Shown piece by piece: positions 31,283-39,224 of a stretch of DNA of 39,224 nucleotides. A program made the translations under genes and the position numbers. The DNA lies in NCBI GenBank assembly GCA_964540575.1, contig CAZINI010000028.1, positions 1 to 39,224 of the forward strand, read 5' to 3'. Source of the stretch: UMGS1889 sp964540575 (lineage in GTDB: Bacteria; Bacillota; Clostridia; Oscillospirales; Ruminococcaceae). Under the pieces are notes generated by a model. That model saw only the letters and a list, made by a program, of their open reading frames with translations. It ran no database searches and had not been told where the DNA came from. Within the stretch, counting starts at the first letter, position 1, and every line of letters starts with the position of its first letter.

Positions 31283-33395
31283 TGTCAGTTTCCTGCTCTT
31301 TCTGTATTTTTTCTTTGGGCAGCCATTTTTTCAGAGAACGCTTCAATGCTGCGTTCTCAATAGGCTTTGAAACAAAATCCTGAAAGCCTGCCTTCAAGAA
31401 CATTTCCTTTACACCGCTTACCGCATTTGCCGTGAGCGCCACAATGGGGATATTTCTGTTATACTCGTCGTCCGACTTGCGAATATGGGATACCGTCTCG
31501 ATACCGTCCATATCGGGCATCATGTGATCCATGTATATCATGTCGAATTTCTGACGTTTTATCAGTTCAAGGGCATCCTTGCCGCTTGAAGCGGTCACCG
31601 TTTTGACCTTGTAGGGTATGAGCAGACCCTTTGCCACTTTGAGGTTCATTTCGTTGTCGTCAACGATAAGCACCAGCGCCTCGGGTGCAGTAAACTCAAC
31701 CTCATTGGAGGGAGTTGCAGAGGTGGTGTTGAAGGATATCTTCTCCTTATTTATCACATTGCCTGCCGAAAGAGAATACAGCGGCTTGTAGAGATTGTGT
31801 ATATTCTTTCCAACGGGCACATAACCTGTTCTTTCCTGCACCACCGCAATTTCAATTTTATCGGAGATACTCTCAAAATAATCCCTATCCGCCATATACT
31901 CTTCTCTTCCCATAAACAGGTGAGTATAGTTGTTGCTTATCTCCCTTTTTACCTCTTCAAGCTTCATGCAATGCTTTGTTCTTGCCGCAAAGCGTTTGCA
32001 CATAAGATCAATTATTTCCCCATAGGTCTTTTTCACAAAATCAGCAGTGAATTTTTTTGTATCCAAGTAATAAATAATATTTACCTTTTCAGGCTCATGT
32101 ACAGTGATTATCGGCTTCGGGTCAATGACCTTCTGGGGTATTACCACCTTGAACTCCGTACCCTTTCCGTATTCGCTGCTTACGGTTATAACGCCGTCCA
32201 TCATCTTGACAAGACGCTTTGATATCGGCAGACCGAGACCCGTACCCTCAACTGCACGGTTTTTCTTGGTATCTACCCTACTGAAGCTGTTGAATATCTT
32301 ATCGATAGAGTCCTCTTTGATACCCATGCCGCTGTCCTTTACCGAGATGATAAGGTTGATGCCGTAGGATTCCTTTCTTGCGGATACGCTAAGCAAAACG
32401 CCGCCCTTACTTGTAAATTTTATTGCGTTGGTAAGAAGATTTATTACGATCTGCTTTATACGAATTTCATCGCCGTAAAGAGCGTCGGGCATGTCCGGGT
32501 CAACATTTACCATAAATTCAATGGGTTTTGAGCCTTTCCGTGCCATTGTCATATTGATAACATCGTTAAGCAGCGATGACAGGCTGTATTTGTCGCAGAT
32601 AAGCTCCATCTTTCCCGATTCGATCTTTGAGAAGTCCAGCAGGTCGTTTATTATGCCCAGAAGATTTCTTCCCGAAACGTGAATGTTCTCGCAGTTATCC
32701 CTTACCTCCTCGGGGATATCCGCCTCAAGCGTAAGCTCGCACATACCCATAATAGCGTTCATGGGCGTTCTTATTTCGTGGGACATATTTGCAAGGAAGT
32801 CGCTTTTTGCGGTGTTTGCGGCATTTGCATAATCCAGCAGCTCCTGCTGTCTGTCCTCGTAGCGTTCTACCCTTACAAAAATACAAATGCACATCACAAC
32901 ATTTGACCAATAAACTATAGGAAATCTCGAAAGATATACCGGCGCATATTGAAAGCCCAGTTCATTAAGGGGAGTCCACATATATATCGACAAAACCGCA
33001 CCTATAATTATACTCATCAGGCTTCCGTAGTAAAGTGACAGAAAATACATCGCCGCCGCAGGTATAATAAATAACCACACGATAGTGAAGCCCTCTGCAC
33101 CGCCGCTCACAATAAAGTACGACATTATGACAGTAAAGAAAACTATTATATTTACGGCAGCTACACTATTGCATTTAACACGGGTGGAAATGATAACACT
33201 CGCCAGGCACCATACGCTTGCTGCTGAATTTATAAAAGTCATTCTCATATCATCTTCAACCATGTTTATTACAGCCATAACAATAAAGTATATCCCCGCC
33301 AATATATAAACCAGTTTCAGGGCATTATGGTTAAAGTTGTTCCGTTTTTCTTTAAGGTATCTAATGTATCTGCCAAGATCTCCAAACAATTCCAT
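31275..33395 (-). CDS. Hybrid sensor histidine kinase with receiver
   Basis: A 706-residue protein. An N-terminal membrane region of about six helices (25-170) has little extracellular part. Then come the dimerisation domain with His206 in NMSHEIRTPMNAIMG, the ATPase domain (N-box NLLTNAIKF, G-box GTGLGLPISKRLV), a degenerate receiver-like segment (about 430-540) and an intact C-terminal receiver with Asp623 in YMDHMMPDMDG. There is no HPt domain, so phosphate may pass to the HPt of the large kinase upstream. It lies 11 nt after the HD-GYP gene. Confidence 0.93.
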   Translation of the reverse strand: MELFGDLGRYIRYLKEKRNNFNHNALKLVYILAGIYFIVMAVINMVEDDMRMTFINSAASVWCLASVIISTRVKCNSVAAVNIIVFFTVIMSYFIVSGGAEGFTIVWLFIIPAAAMYFLSLYYGSLMSIIIGAVLSIYMWTPLNELGFQYAPVYLSRFPIVYWSNVVMCICIFVRVERYEDRQQELLDYANAANTAKSDFLANMSHEIRTPMNAIMGMCELTLEADIPEEVRDNCENIHVSGRNLLGIINDLLDFSKIESGKMELICDKYSLSSLLNDVINMTMARKGSKPIEFMVNVDPDMPDALYGDEIRIKQIVINLLTNAIKFTSKGGVLLSVSARKESYGINLIISVKDSGMGIKEDSIDKIFNSFSRVDTKKNRAVEGTGLGLPISKRLVKMMDGVITVSSEYGKGTEFKVVIPQKVIDPKPIITVHEPEKVNIIYYLDTKKFTADFVKKTYGEIIDLMCKRFAARTKHCMKLEEVKREISNNYTHLFMGREEYMADRDYFESISDKIEIAVVQERTGYVPVGKNIHNLYKPLYSLSAGNVINKEKISFNTTSATPSNEVEFTAPEALVLIVDDNEMNLKVAKGLLIPYKVKTVTASSGKDALELIKRQKFDMIYMDHMMPDMDGIETVSHIRKSDDEYNRNIPIVALTANAVSGVKEMFLKAGFQDFVSKPIENAALKRSLKKWLPKEKIQKEQETDNE

Positions 33396-33406
33396 ACAGT
33401 CGCTCC

Positions 33407-34450
33407 TTATTCGTTTTCAAGCAGGCTTTCAAGCTCGGACTTTATCTCAAAGAATGTGTCGAGGATATCAGTCTCAAATCCCTCTCCTCTGTCCTTTGCC
33501 ATTATCTCAAACGCCTGCTCAGTCGTCATGCCCTCCTTGTACTGACGCTTTGACACAAGTGCGTCATAAACATCGGCAACTGCAAGTATTCTTGCGGAAA
33601 GAGGTATTTCCTGCCCCTTCAGGCCCTCGGGGTAGCCCTTGCCGTTCCATTTTTCGTGATGATAGCACGCCATATCGCAGGCTATCTGCAAAAAGTCGGG
33701 GTCAACCATTCCCGGCATATTCTTCCTAAGCATTTCCGCACCCGCTCTTGAGTGGGATTTGATAAGGTCGTATTCCTCGTTTGTAAGCTTGCCGGGCTTT
33801 GAAAGAACAGCGTCGGGAACGGTTATCTTTCCGATATCGTGAAGCGGCGCGGCGTTACGCATATTCTCCATAAATTCAGCATCAAGCTTATCCGCATAAA
33901 TGCCCTTTTCACGCATTTTTTCCGCCAGCATCATTGTGTAAGTGCTTGTCCTTTTGACGTGTTCGCCCGTTGTACCGTCACGGCTTTCGATCACGTTCGC
34001 CATTGTTATGATAACATCATGCTGCATTTTGGTTATCTGTGCAAGCTGCTCCGCAACCATTTTTTCAAGGCTCTTGCGGTATTCTTCAAGCTCAATGGTG
34101 CGGTTCACACGCTTGTGCATTATCGACAGCACAAAGGGCTTTGCGATGTAGTCCACCGCACCCATGTCAAAGCATTTCTCCTCTGTTTCGCTGCTGCGGT
34201 CTGCGGTAAGGAAAATAACGGGTATCTTGCAGCGTCTTTCATCGCTGCGAAGCTTTTCCATTACCTCAAAGCCGTCCATATCAGGCATACTGATATCAAG
34301 CAGAATAAGGCTCGGCTCGTTTTTTTCAAGGTATTCAAGAGCCTTTTCTCCCGAATTTACTGCGGCAACTCTGTATTCATCGGAAAGCAGCTTTTGTGCA
34401 AGAATAAGATTTGATTTGTCGTCATCCACAACTAAAACAGTTTTTTTCAT
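33407..34450 (-). CDS. Receiver-HD-GYP protein (c-di-GMP phosphodiesterase)
   Basis: A 347-residue response regulator. The receiver (1-120) has the acidic cluster D9-D11, phospho-acceptor Asp52 in LLDISMPDMDG and the K-P pair at about 104. The HD-GYP domain (about 145-345) has His204-Asp205 in APLHDIGK, HHE at 264-266 and the hallmark GYP at 272-274 (NGKGYP). It should hydrolyse c-di-GMP when phosphorylated, as RpfG does. It is the only effector in the operon. The ribosome site AGAGAGG is about 13 nt upstream. Confidence 0.95.
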   Translation of the reverse strand: MKKTVLVVDDDKSNLILAQKLLSDEYRVAAVNSGEKALEYLEKNEPSLILLDISMPDMDGFEVMEKLRSDERRCKIPVIFLTADRSSETEEKCFDMGAVDYIAKPFVLSIMHKRVNRTIELEEYRKSLEKMVAEQLAQITKMQHDVIITMANVIESRDGTTGEHVKRTSTYTMMLAEKMREKGIYADKLDAEFMENMRNAAPLHDIGKITVPDAVLSKPGKLTNEEYDLIKSHSRAGAEMLRKNMPGMVDPDFLQIACDMACYHHEKWNGKGYPEGLKGQEIPLSARILAVADVYDALVSKRQYKEGMTTEQAFEIMAKDRGEGFETDILDTFFEIKSELESLLENE

Positions 34451-34489
34451 TTTTGACCATTTTCCTCTCTCAATGCTATACGCAAGGAA

Positions 34490-37400
34490 TTATTTGAGTT
34501 TTTCTGAAACAAAGCTTTCAATAAGCTCTGCCGCTGTGATGTAATCAAAATCGTCAACAAGCTGCTGCACCTTTGAGAGCATTTCTCCTGCCCGTTCGGA
34601 AAGTCCGTCGGCAGTGGTGCAGCCTCTCATCTTCTCTATGCAGCCAATTGCTTCCGTCATTTCGTAGTTGTTCACATTTTCAAGGAGCCTGCCCAGCATG
34701 GCGGTATATTCTTCTGCGGTTACTTCCTCAAGCACCGTATTTTCTTTACGGTATATCATCTTCTCCGCAGCGTCAAGAACCGTTTCAAGCAGCTCTGTAA
34801 ACCTGTCGAAGGATTCCGCAACAGCTTCCGCATCTTCCGCCTTTGCAGCAAATTCATGTATCTCTGCAAGCTCGGAAAGCCCTCGGGCACCTATGTTGAG
34901 GGATGTGCTTTTCAAAGTGTGTGCGATCACCGCATAATTCTTCCAGTCTGCCTTATCAAAGTATTCCTTGAGCTGCCTGCGGTACTTTTTTCCCTCTTCG
35001 CAGTAGCTTTCAATTATCTCGCTGTAAAGCCCCTCATCATTGCCGCAGTACTTCATTCCCACCCTGCGATCAATGTACGGATCATACTCATTGGGAGCAG
35101 TTTCATTCAAGGCAGGCTCCGCATTCGCAGGAGCATCGGGAACAGGCTCGCCCTCGCAAACCATGCTTTCGGGAATATATGTAAGCAATACCCGCTCCAA
35201 AGCAGCTATATCCACAGGCTTGCTGAGATAATCGTCAAAGCCCTCGTCAATGTATCTCTGCTTTGCACCTGCCACCGCATTTGCCGTAAACACCACTATC
35301 GAGCTTTCCCTGTTGGGATTATCCTCATCGCTGCGTATGGCGTGCATTGTTTCTATACCGTCGGGCGAAGGCATCATATGGTCCATAATAATAAGGTCGT
35401 ACTTGTTTTTCAAGCAAAGCTCCATACATTCATTGCCGCCCGCTGCAATATCGGGAGCAATGCCGTATCTTTTCAGCAGACCGCCGAGAACACTTAAATT
35501 CATGCGGTTGTCGTCCACCGCAAGGATACGTGCGTCGGGAATTGTAAAACACCTTGCCGCCGTATCGTGCTTAATGCGGGAGTCACAACTGAACGATTCT
35601 ATAATTCTGTCTCCGGATATCTTCTGGGGAAGCTTTACCGTAAATACAGACCCCGAGCCTACAACGCTCTTTACCGAAATCGTACCGTTCATCATTTCCA
35701 CCAGAGCCTTTGTGATCGATAGTCCAAGACCCGTACCTCCAACGGTGCGGTTCTTGTTGTGTCTGAGTCTGTCAAAGCTGTCGAAAAGCTTTTCCTTATC
35801 CTCCTCAGATATGCCCGAGCCTGTATCGGAAAGGGTTATGATAAGGCTAAAATCACTGCCGGCATTGATTTCGCCGCCGGCAAAAAATGTAATCTGCCCG
35901 TTATCAGTAAACTTTACCGCATTGGATATGAGATTGTCAATTATCTGCTTTACTCTGTGGGGATCGCCCTCCAGCTGTGCCGGAAGATCGTCATCGACAA
36001 CGAGAACCGTCTCGATGCCCTTTTTGCCTGCCGCATAATTAAGGGCAGCGATCTCCTCATTCAAAAGTCTGTCAAGGTCATAGCTCTCGCTGACAAGCTC
36101 CAGCTTGCCCGACTCTATTGCGGAAAAATCCAGTACATCGTTTATCAGCGTCAAAAGGCTGTTGCTTGCCGTCTTTATATTTTCGGAGCATTCCGTTATC
36201 CTGTCCCCCGGGTCATCCTGCAAAATTATCTCGTTCATGCCGAGAATAGTATTTACAGGCGTTCTGAACTCATGGGACATATTTGCAAGGAACTCGCTTT
36301 TTGCCTGATATTTCAGACGGGCTATCTCGTTTTCGTGCTTTATCATCATGCTTGTTGTAACGATGACCCACACTATTGCAGAGCCTATCCATACTATTGC
36401 TATAATAAGATATGACCTAAACAAGTCGTTTTCCCAAGCATGAGCTTCCTTTACGAGGCAGTAGCATTTTTCCTGCAAAACAGCAGATTCGTCATCGCTC
36501 ATTATCTGTATGCAGACGGTGTATGTGCCGTGTTCAAGATTGGAGATCTGAATTGATTCAAGCTCCCTGTGAGTAATAACGGGAGGATTGTCGTTAAGCT
36601 CCTTGATAAAAAATCTGAGCTTGACATTTGACGCAAGGTAGTTTCTCACGGAAGCTTCAAGAGTAATAAGCTTGGTATCCGCAGGAATAACAATAACATC
36701 ATCATTTATTTCCGCCTTGTTTTTATCGCAGCTTACCTCCGAAAGTCCGAATTTATATTCGGCTTCATTACGTTTTTGGTAATCGGGCTTGAAATAATTT
36801 ACGCCTCGGTTAGTGCTGAAATAAAACATTCCGTCTTCGTCGAGGTAATTCCACGAGTTTGCTACAAGACCGTCGGAAAGACCGTCGTAGTAATTATACA
36901 GCTTGTAGCTTATATCGTTTCCGCTCAAAAGCTCTTCGATATCGGTAACGTAAATTCCCGCACTTGAGATCACACAAAGCTTTTCGTCCATTACGACTGC
37001 GTCATAGTTGTTGTAGTAAGGAAACTTTTTCAGCGAAGTTACTGTGCCGTCCTTCATATAGCCGAGGGAGTTGCTCATAACAAGGAAAAATCCGCCGCCG
37101 TAAGGGGTCATTTTCATAACGATCTGTGAGGGCATACCCTCCGTCTCGCCGATATGGCCAATGATCCTGCCGTCCCTGATAATGTATATTCCTGCGCCGT
37201 CGCTTCCTGCGTAGAGATTGCCGCCGCTGTCCGTGGCAAGGCAGAGTATCTGCGAATTTTCAAGGCCGTCAGCCTGTCTTATCGTTCCCGTGACCGTATC
37301 GTCCTTGATAAAGTTCAGACCGCTGTTCGTGCCTGCTGCGACCGTTCCGTCGGGAAGCTCGATAATGCATCTGAATCTGTCGGAGGTCGTGCCGTCTTGT

Positions 37401-39193
37401 TTTTCGGTAAACGTCTTTATGGTTCCGTCAGCTTCATATCTCACAAGCCCGTAGTCGCTGTACGTGCATATCCACAAGCGGTTTTGGGAATCCGTTTTGA
37501 TGCAGCGGATCCTTGCACCCTCAAGCATTTCCGTAAGAGCGTTTGATTTTGTCACCCTGCTTTTTTTATCAATTATCACAAGACCGCTGTCTGTTCCGCA
37601 GTAAAAATCTCCGTTATAAAGGCAGACAGAGTTTGTAACTGTACTTGCTGCACCCGATTCCTCGAAAAGATTGCCGAAGGTATTATCCGAAAGCTTCATT
37701 ATACCGTATCGGGAGGAAGCAAACCAGATATTGCCCTGATAATCCTCCATCACGCTTTCTATACCGCTGTCAAAGCCGTCGTAGAAAAGCTCCTTCACAG
37801 TGCCGTTGTGCAGATAGCCGATACCGTTGCCGCAGCAAAACCACAGCCTGTCGCGGCTGTCGCTTTTCATGCATTGGAAGCCGGAAAGGGACTCCAAAAA
37901 TCTTCTTCCGGTAATTGTTACACCGCTTTGCGAAACGCTGATCTTTTCTATGTATGATGAGGAAGTTCCTGCCATGATCCCGTCGTATACTATGCACAAG
38001 CAGGTATAATACACACCCTCGGTCTCCGAAGCGTACTCGGTAACAACGCTGTCGTTTTCGATAACAAAAAGCTTGCCCGAATTGTTAACGCACACCAGCT
38101 TGCCGCCATAATAAACCATTGAGATGATGTATGTAACGTCCGCATCAATGACGCTTACGCTGTTGTCCGAAAGCACCTTGCAGATACGGTCGGTCGTGCC
38201 GATATAAAGCGTTCCGTCCTCGGCTTCTGCAAAGCAGCGAACCGAGTTTGCGGCAAGACCGCTTTTTATGTTGTAAAACGAAAAGCTTCCGTTTTCGTAA
38301 AGTGTCACGCCGCTGTCGTTAGTGCCGATCCACAAGCGTCCCCTGCTGTCGGTAAACATAGCCGTAACGCTTGTTATACCGCCTTCTGTTATGAACTCAA
38401 AGCTTTTGCCGTTAAAGCGAGTTAGACCTGCGTATCCGCCTATCCAGATGCAGCCGTCCTCCGTCTGGGCGATCTCGTTTGCTTCCGAGGAGCAAAGCCC
38501 GTTTTTGTTGTTGTATACGGTGCTGATGTATTTATCGCTGTTGCTTTCTGCCGAAACATCAAAGGGACAAATGAAAAGCGTTCCGCCTGCAATTGCCAGT
38601 GCCAACACTGCGGCGGATACCTTTGAAGCACGCATTTTTTTACCGCAGATGATCTTGACCATAATCTTTATTGCCGCATAAGCAATGGCAGCTGTGACCA
38701 TTTTATCAATTATGTCCACAATAAGCTCATCGCCTATCGAGCAAATTACCCGTGGCATACCGTACCACTCAAGCATACTGAAAAAAATGTCTCCCCACTC
38801 ATTTCCACTTTTTCCCTGGTCAAATATCATGTTTACGGGAACGGAAACAATAACGGATATAACACCTGTCCAGAAGCCCACAAGCATAGCCTTTGTGAAG
38901 CTTTCAAATTTTCGCTTTTTCATACACAACGCAAGGAAAATGCCTATTGCCGAACTTGACAGCATATAGGGCATCGCCTCAATTTTAAATATACCGTAAA
39001 TCAGATTGTTGCACACCCCTGCAATAACAGCTCCGCCTATACCGAAAAAGTAAGCGGCGGCAAAAGTGCCTATCGTATCCAGCCACAACGGCAGCACAAG
39101 TGACTCGGCAAGGAATTTTCCGCCAAAATTGAGTGCAATACATATTACCATTATAAGAAATCTTTCCCCGAAGGAAAGATTACGGCTGTTCAT
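34490..39193 (-). CDS. Giant hybrid kinase: S-component-like domain, propeller, Y_Y_Y, kinase, receiver, HPt
   Basis: A 1567-residue protein. Residues 1-185 form about six membrane helices resembling the S-component of ECF vitamin transporters (LPLWLDTIGTFAAAYFFGIG). A further helix (about 190-215) leads to an extracellular beta-propeller (about 220-800) with repeated W-I-G motifs, as in two-component-regulator propellers. Then come a Y_Y_Y domain (about 805-910), a helix at 928-950, the kinase with His974 in NMSHEFRTPVN, the ATPase domain (GGTGLGLSITKALVEMM), a receiver with Asp1271 in IMDHMMPSPDG and an HPt with His1425 in AHTLKSTSL. It is the first gene of its operon. Layout after the N-terminus resembles Bacteroides hybrid glycan sensors but lacks the AraC output. 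Confidence 0.93.
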   Translation of the reverse strand: MNSRNLSFGERFLIMVICIALNFGGKFLAESLVLPLWLDTIGTFAAAYFFGIGGAVIAGVCNNLIYGIFKIEAMPYMLSSSAIGIFLALCMKKRKFESFTKAMLVGFWTGVISVIVSVPVNMIFDQGKSGNEWGDIFFSMLEWYGMPRVICSIGDELIVDIIDKMVTAAIAYAAIKIMVKIICGKKMRASKVSAAVLALAIAGGTLFICPFDVSAESNSDKYISTVYNNKNGLCSSEANEIAQTEDGCIWIGGYAGLTRFNGKSFEFITEGGITSVTAMFTDSRGRLWIGTNDSGVTLYENGSFSFYNIKSGLAANSVRCFAEAEDGTLYIGTTDRICKVLSDNSVSVIDADVTYIISMVYYGGKLVCVNNSGKLFVIENDSVVTEYASETEGVYYTCLCIVYDGIMAGTSSSYIEKISVSQSGVTITGRRFLESLSGFQCMKSDSRDRLWFCCGNGIGYLHNGTVKELFYDGFDSGIESVMEDYQGNIWFASSRYGIMKLSDNTFGNLFEESGAASTVTNSVCLYNGDFYCGTDSGLVIIDKKSRVTKSNALTEMLEGARIRCIKTDSQNRLWICTYSDYGLVRYEADGTIKTFTEKQDGTTSDRFRCIIELPDGTVAAGTNSGLNFIKDDTVTGTIRQADGLENSQILCLATDSGGNLYAGSDGAGIYIIRDGRIIGHIGETEGMPSQIVMKMTPYGGGFFLVMSNSLGYMKDGTVTSLKKFPYYNNYDAVVMDEKLCVISSAGIYVTDIEELLSGNDISYKLYNYYDGLSDGLVANSWNYLDEDGMFYFSTNRGVNYFKPDYQKRNEAEYKFGLSEVSCDKNKAEINDDVIVIPADTKLITLEASVRNYLASNVKLRFFIKELNDNPPVITHRELESIQISNLEHGTYTVCIQIMSDDESAVLQEKCYCLVKEAHAWENDLFRSYLIIAIVWIGSAIVWVIVTTSMMIKHENEIARLKYQAKSEFLANMSHEFRTPVNTILGMNEIILQDDPGDRITECSENIKTASNSLLTLINDVLDFSAIESGKLELVSESYDLDRLLNEEIAALNYAAGKKGIETVLVVDDDLPAQLEGDPHRVKQIIDNLISNAVKFTDNGQITFFAGGEINAGSDFSLIITLSDTGSGISEEDKEKLFDSFDRLRHNKNRTVGGTGLGLSITKALVEMMNGTISVKSVVGSGSVFTVKLPQKISGDRIIESFSCDSRIKHDTAARCFTIPDARILAVDDNRMNLSVLGGLLKRYGIAPDIAAGGNECMELCLKNKYDLIIMDHMMPSPDGIETMHAIRSDEDNPNRESSIVVFTANAVAGAKQRYIDEGFDDYLSKPVDIAALERVLLTYIPESMVCEGEPVPDAPANAEPALNETAPNEYDPYIDRRVGMKYCGNDEGLYSEIIESYCEEGKKYRRQLKEYFDKADWKNYAVIAHTLKSTSLNIGARGLSELAEIHEFAAKAEDAEAVAESFDRFTELLETVLDAAEKMIYRKENTVLEEVTAEEYTAMLGRLLENVNNYEMTEAIGCIEKMRGCTTADGLSERAGEMLSKVQQLVDDFDYITAAELIESFVSEKLK

Positions 39194-39224
39194 ACTTCAA
39201 CATCTCCCGCTGCTTCATTATTAC

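Overview
The window looks like a chromosomal segment of a Gram-positive anaerobe of the Clostridia, most likely a fibre-degrading gut or rumen member of the Oscillospiraceae (Ruminococcus-like). This rests on strong AGGAGG-type ribosome sites, many lipobox signal peptides, four plant-polysaccharide enzymes, and LytTR and hybrid two-component systems. It is an inference from gene content; no rRNA or other marker gene is present. No rRNA, tRNA or CRISPR locus was found.

Layout. (1) 0.1-5.3 kb, plus strand: a family 2 carbohydrate esterase, a flavin reductase-like protein, an orphan OmpR-type regulator, a small membrane protein, a large acidic lipoprotein and a small antitoxin-like protein. (2) 5.4-12.6 kb: a polysaccharide-use region with a GH43-CBM6 enzyme, TspO, a GH16 lichenase, an AraC-type regulator, an orphan sugar-binding lipoprotein and a GH5 endoglucanase. 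All four glycan-active enzymes carry predicted lipoboxes and none has a dockerin, so they are probably membrane-anchored rather than cellulosomal. (3) 13.1-20.2 kb: a probable integrated-element module. It opens with a tandem array of covarying hairpins, followed by a 42-residue membrane peptide and an operon with a DUF669-like protein, a cytoplasmic leucine-rich-repeat protein, two unknowns, a ClpP-like protease and a VirD4/TraG-like ATPase. A convergent DnaB-like helicase gene and a replication-protein candidate face it. (4) 20.3-22.8 kb: dispersed repeats, a small membrane protein and a two-domain flavoprotein.

(5) 22.8-29.8 kb, minus strand: a LytTR regulator and GHKL sensor kinase followed by a lipoprotein, an ABC ATPase and a duplicated permease. 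Two 11-bp direct repeats 21 bp apart lie just upstream of the transporter promoter. They fit LytTR binding-site geometry and suggest that the kinase-regulator pair controls the transporter. (6) 29.9-30.4 kb: a tyrosine-recombinase fragment. (7) 30.4-39.2 kb, minus strand: a signalling operon of a 1567-residue hybrid kinase (S-component-like membrane domain, beta-propeller, Y_Y_Y, kinase, receiver, HPt), a receiver-HD-GYP phosphodiesterase, a second hybrid kinase and a DegV protein. No DNA-binding output is encoded there, so c-di-GMP hydrolysis is the only visible effector.

The intergenic spaces carry many small inverted-repeat elements: 9283-9419, 11152-11311, 17903-18028, 20276-20612 and 26992-27151. 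The least explained signals are the hairpin array with its downstream ClpP/VirD4 operon, the overlaid terminator-operator-promoter at 27.16-27.23 kb, and the S-component/propeller kinase fusion.
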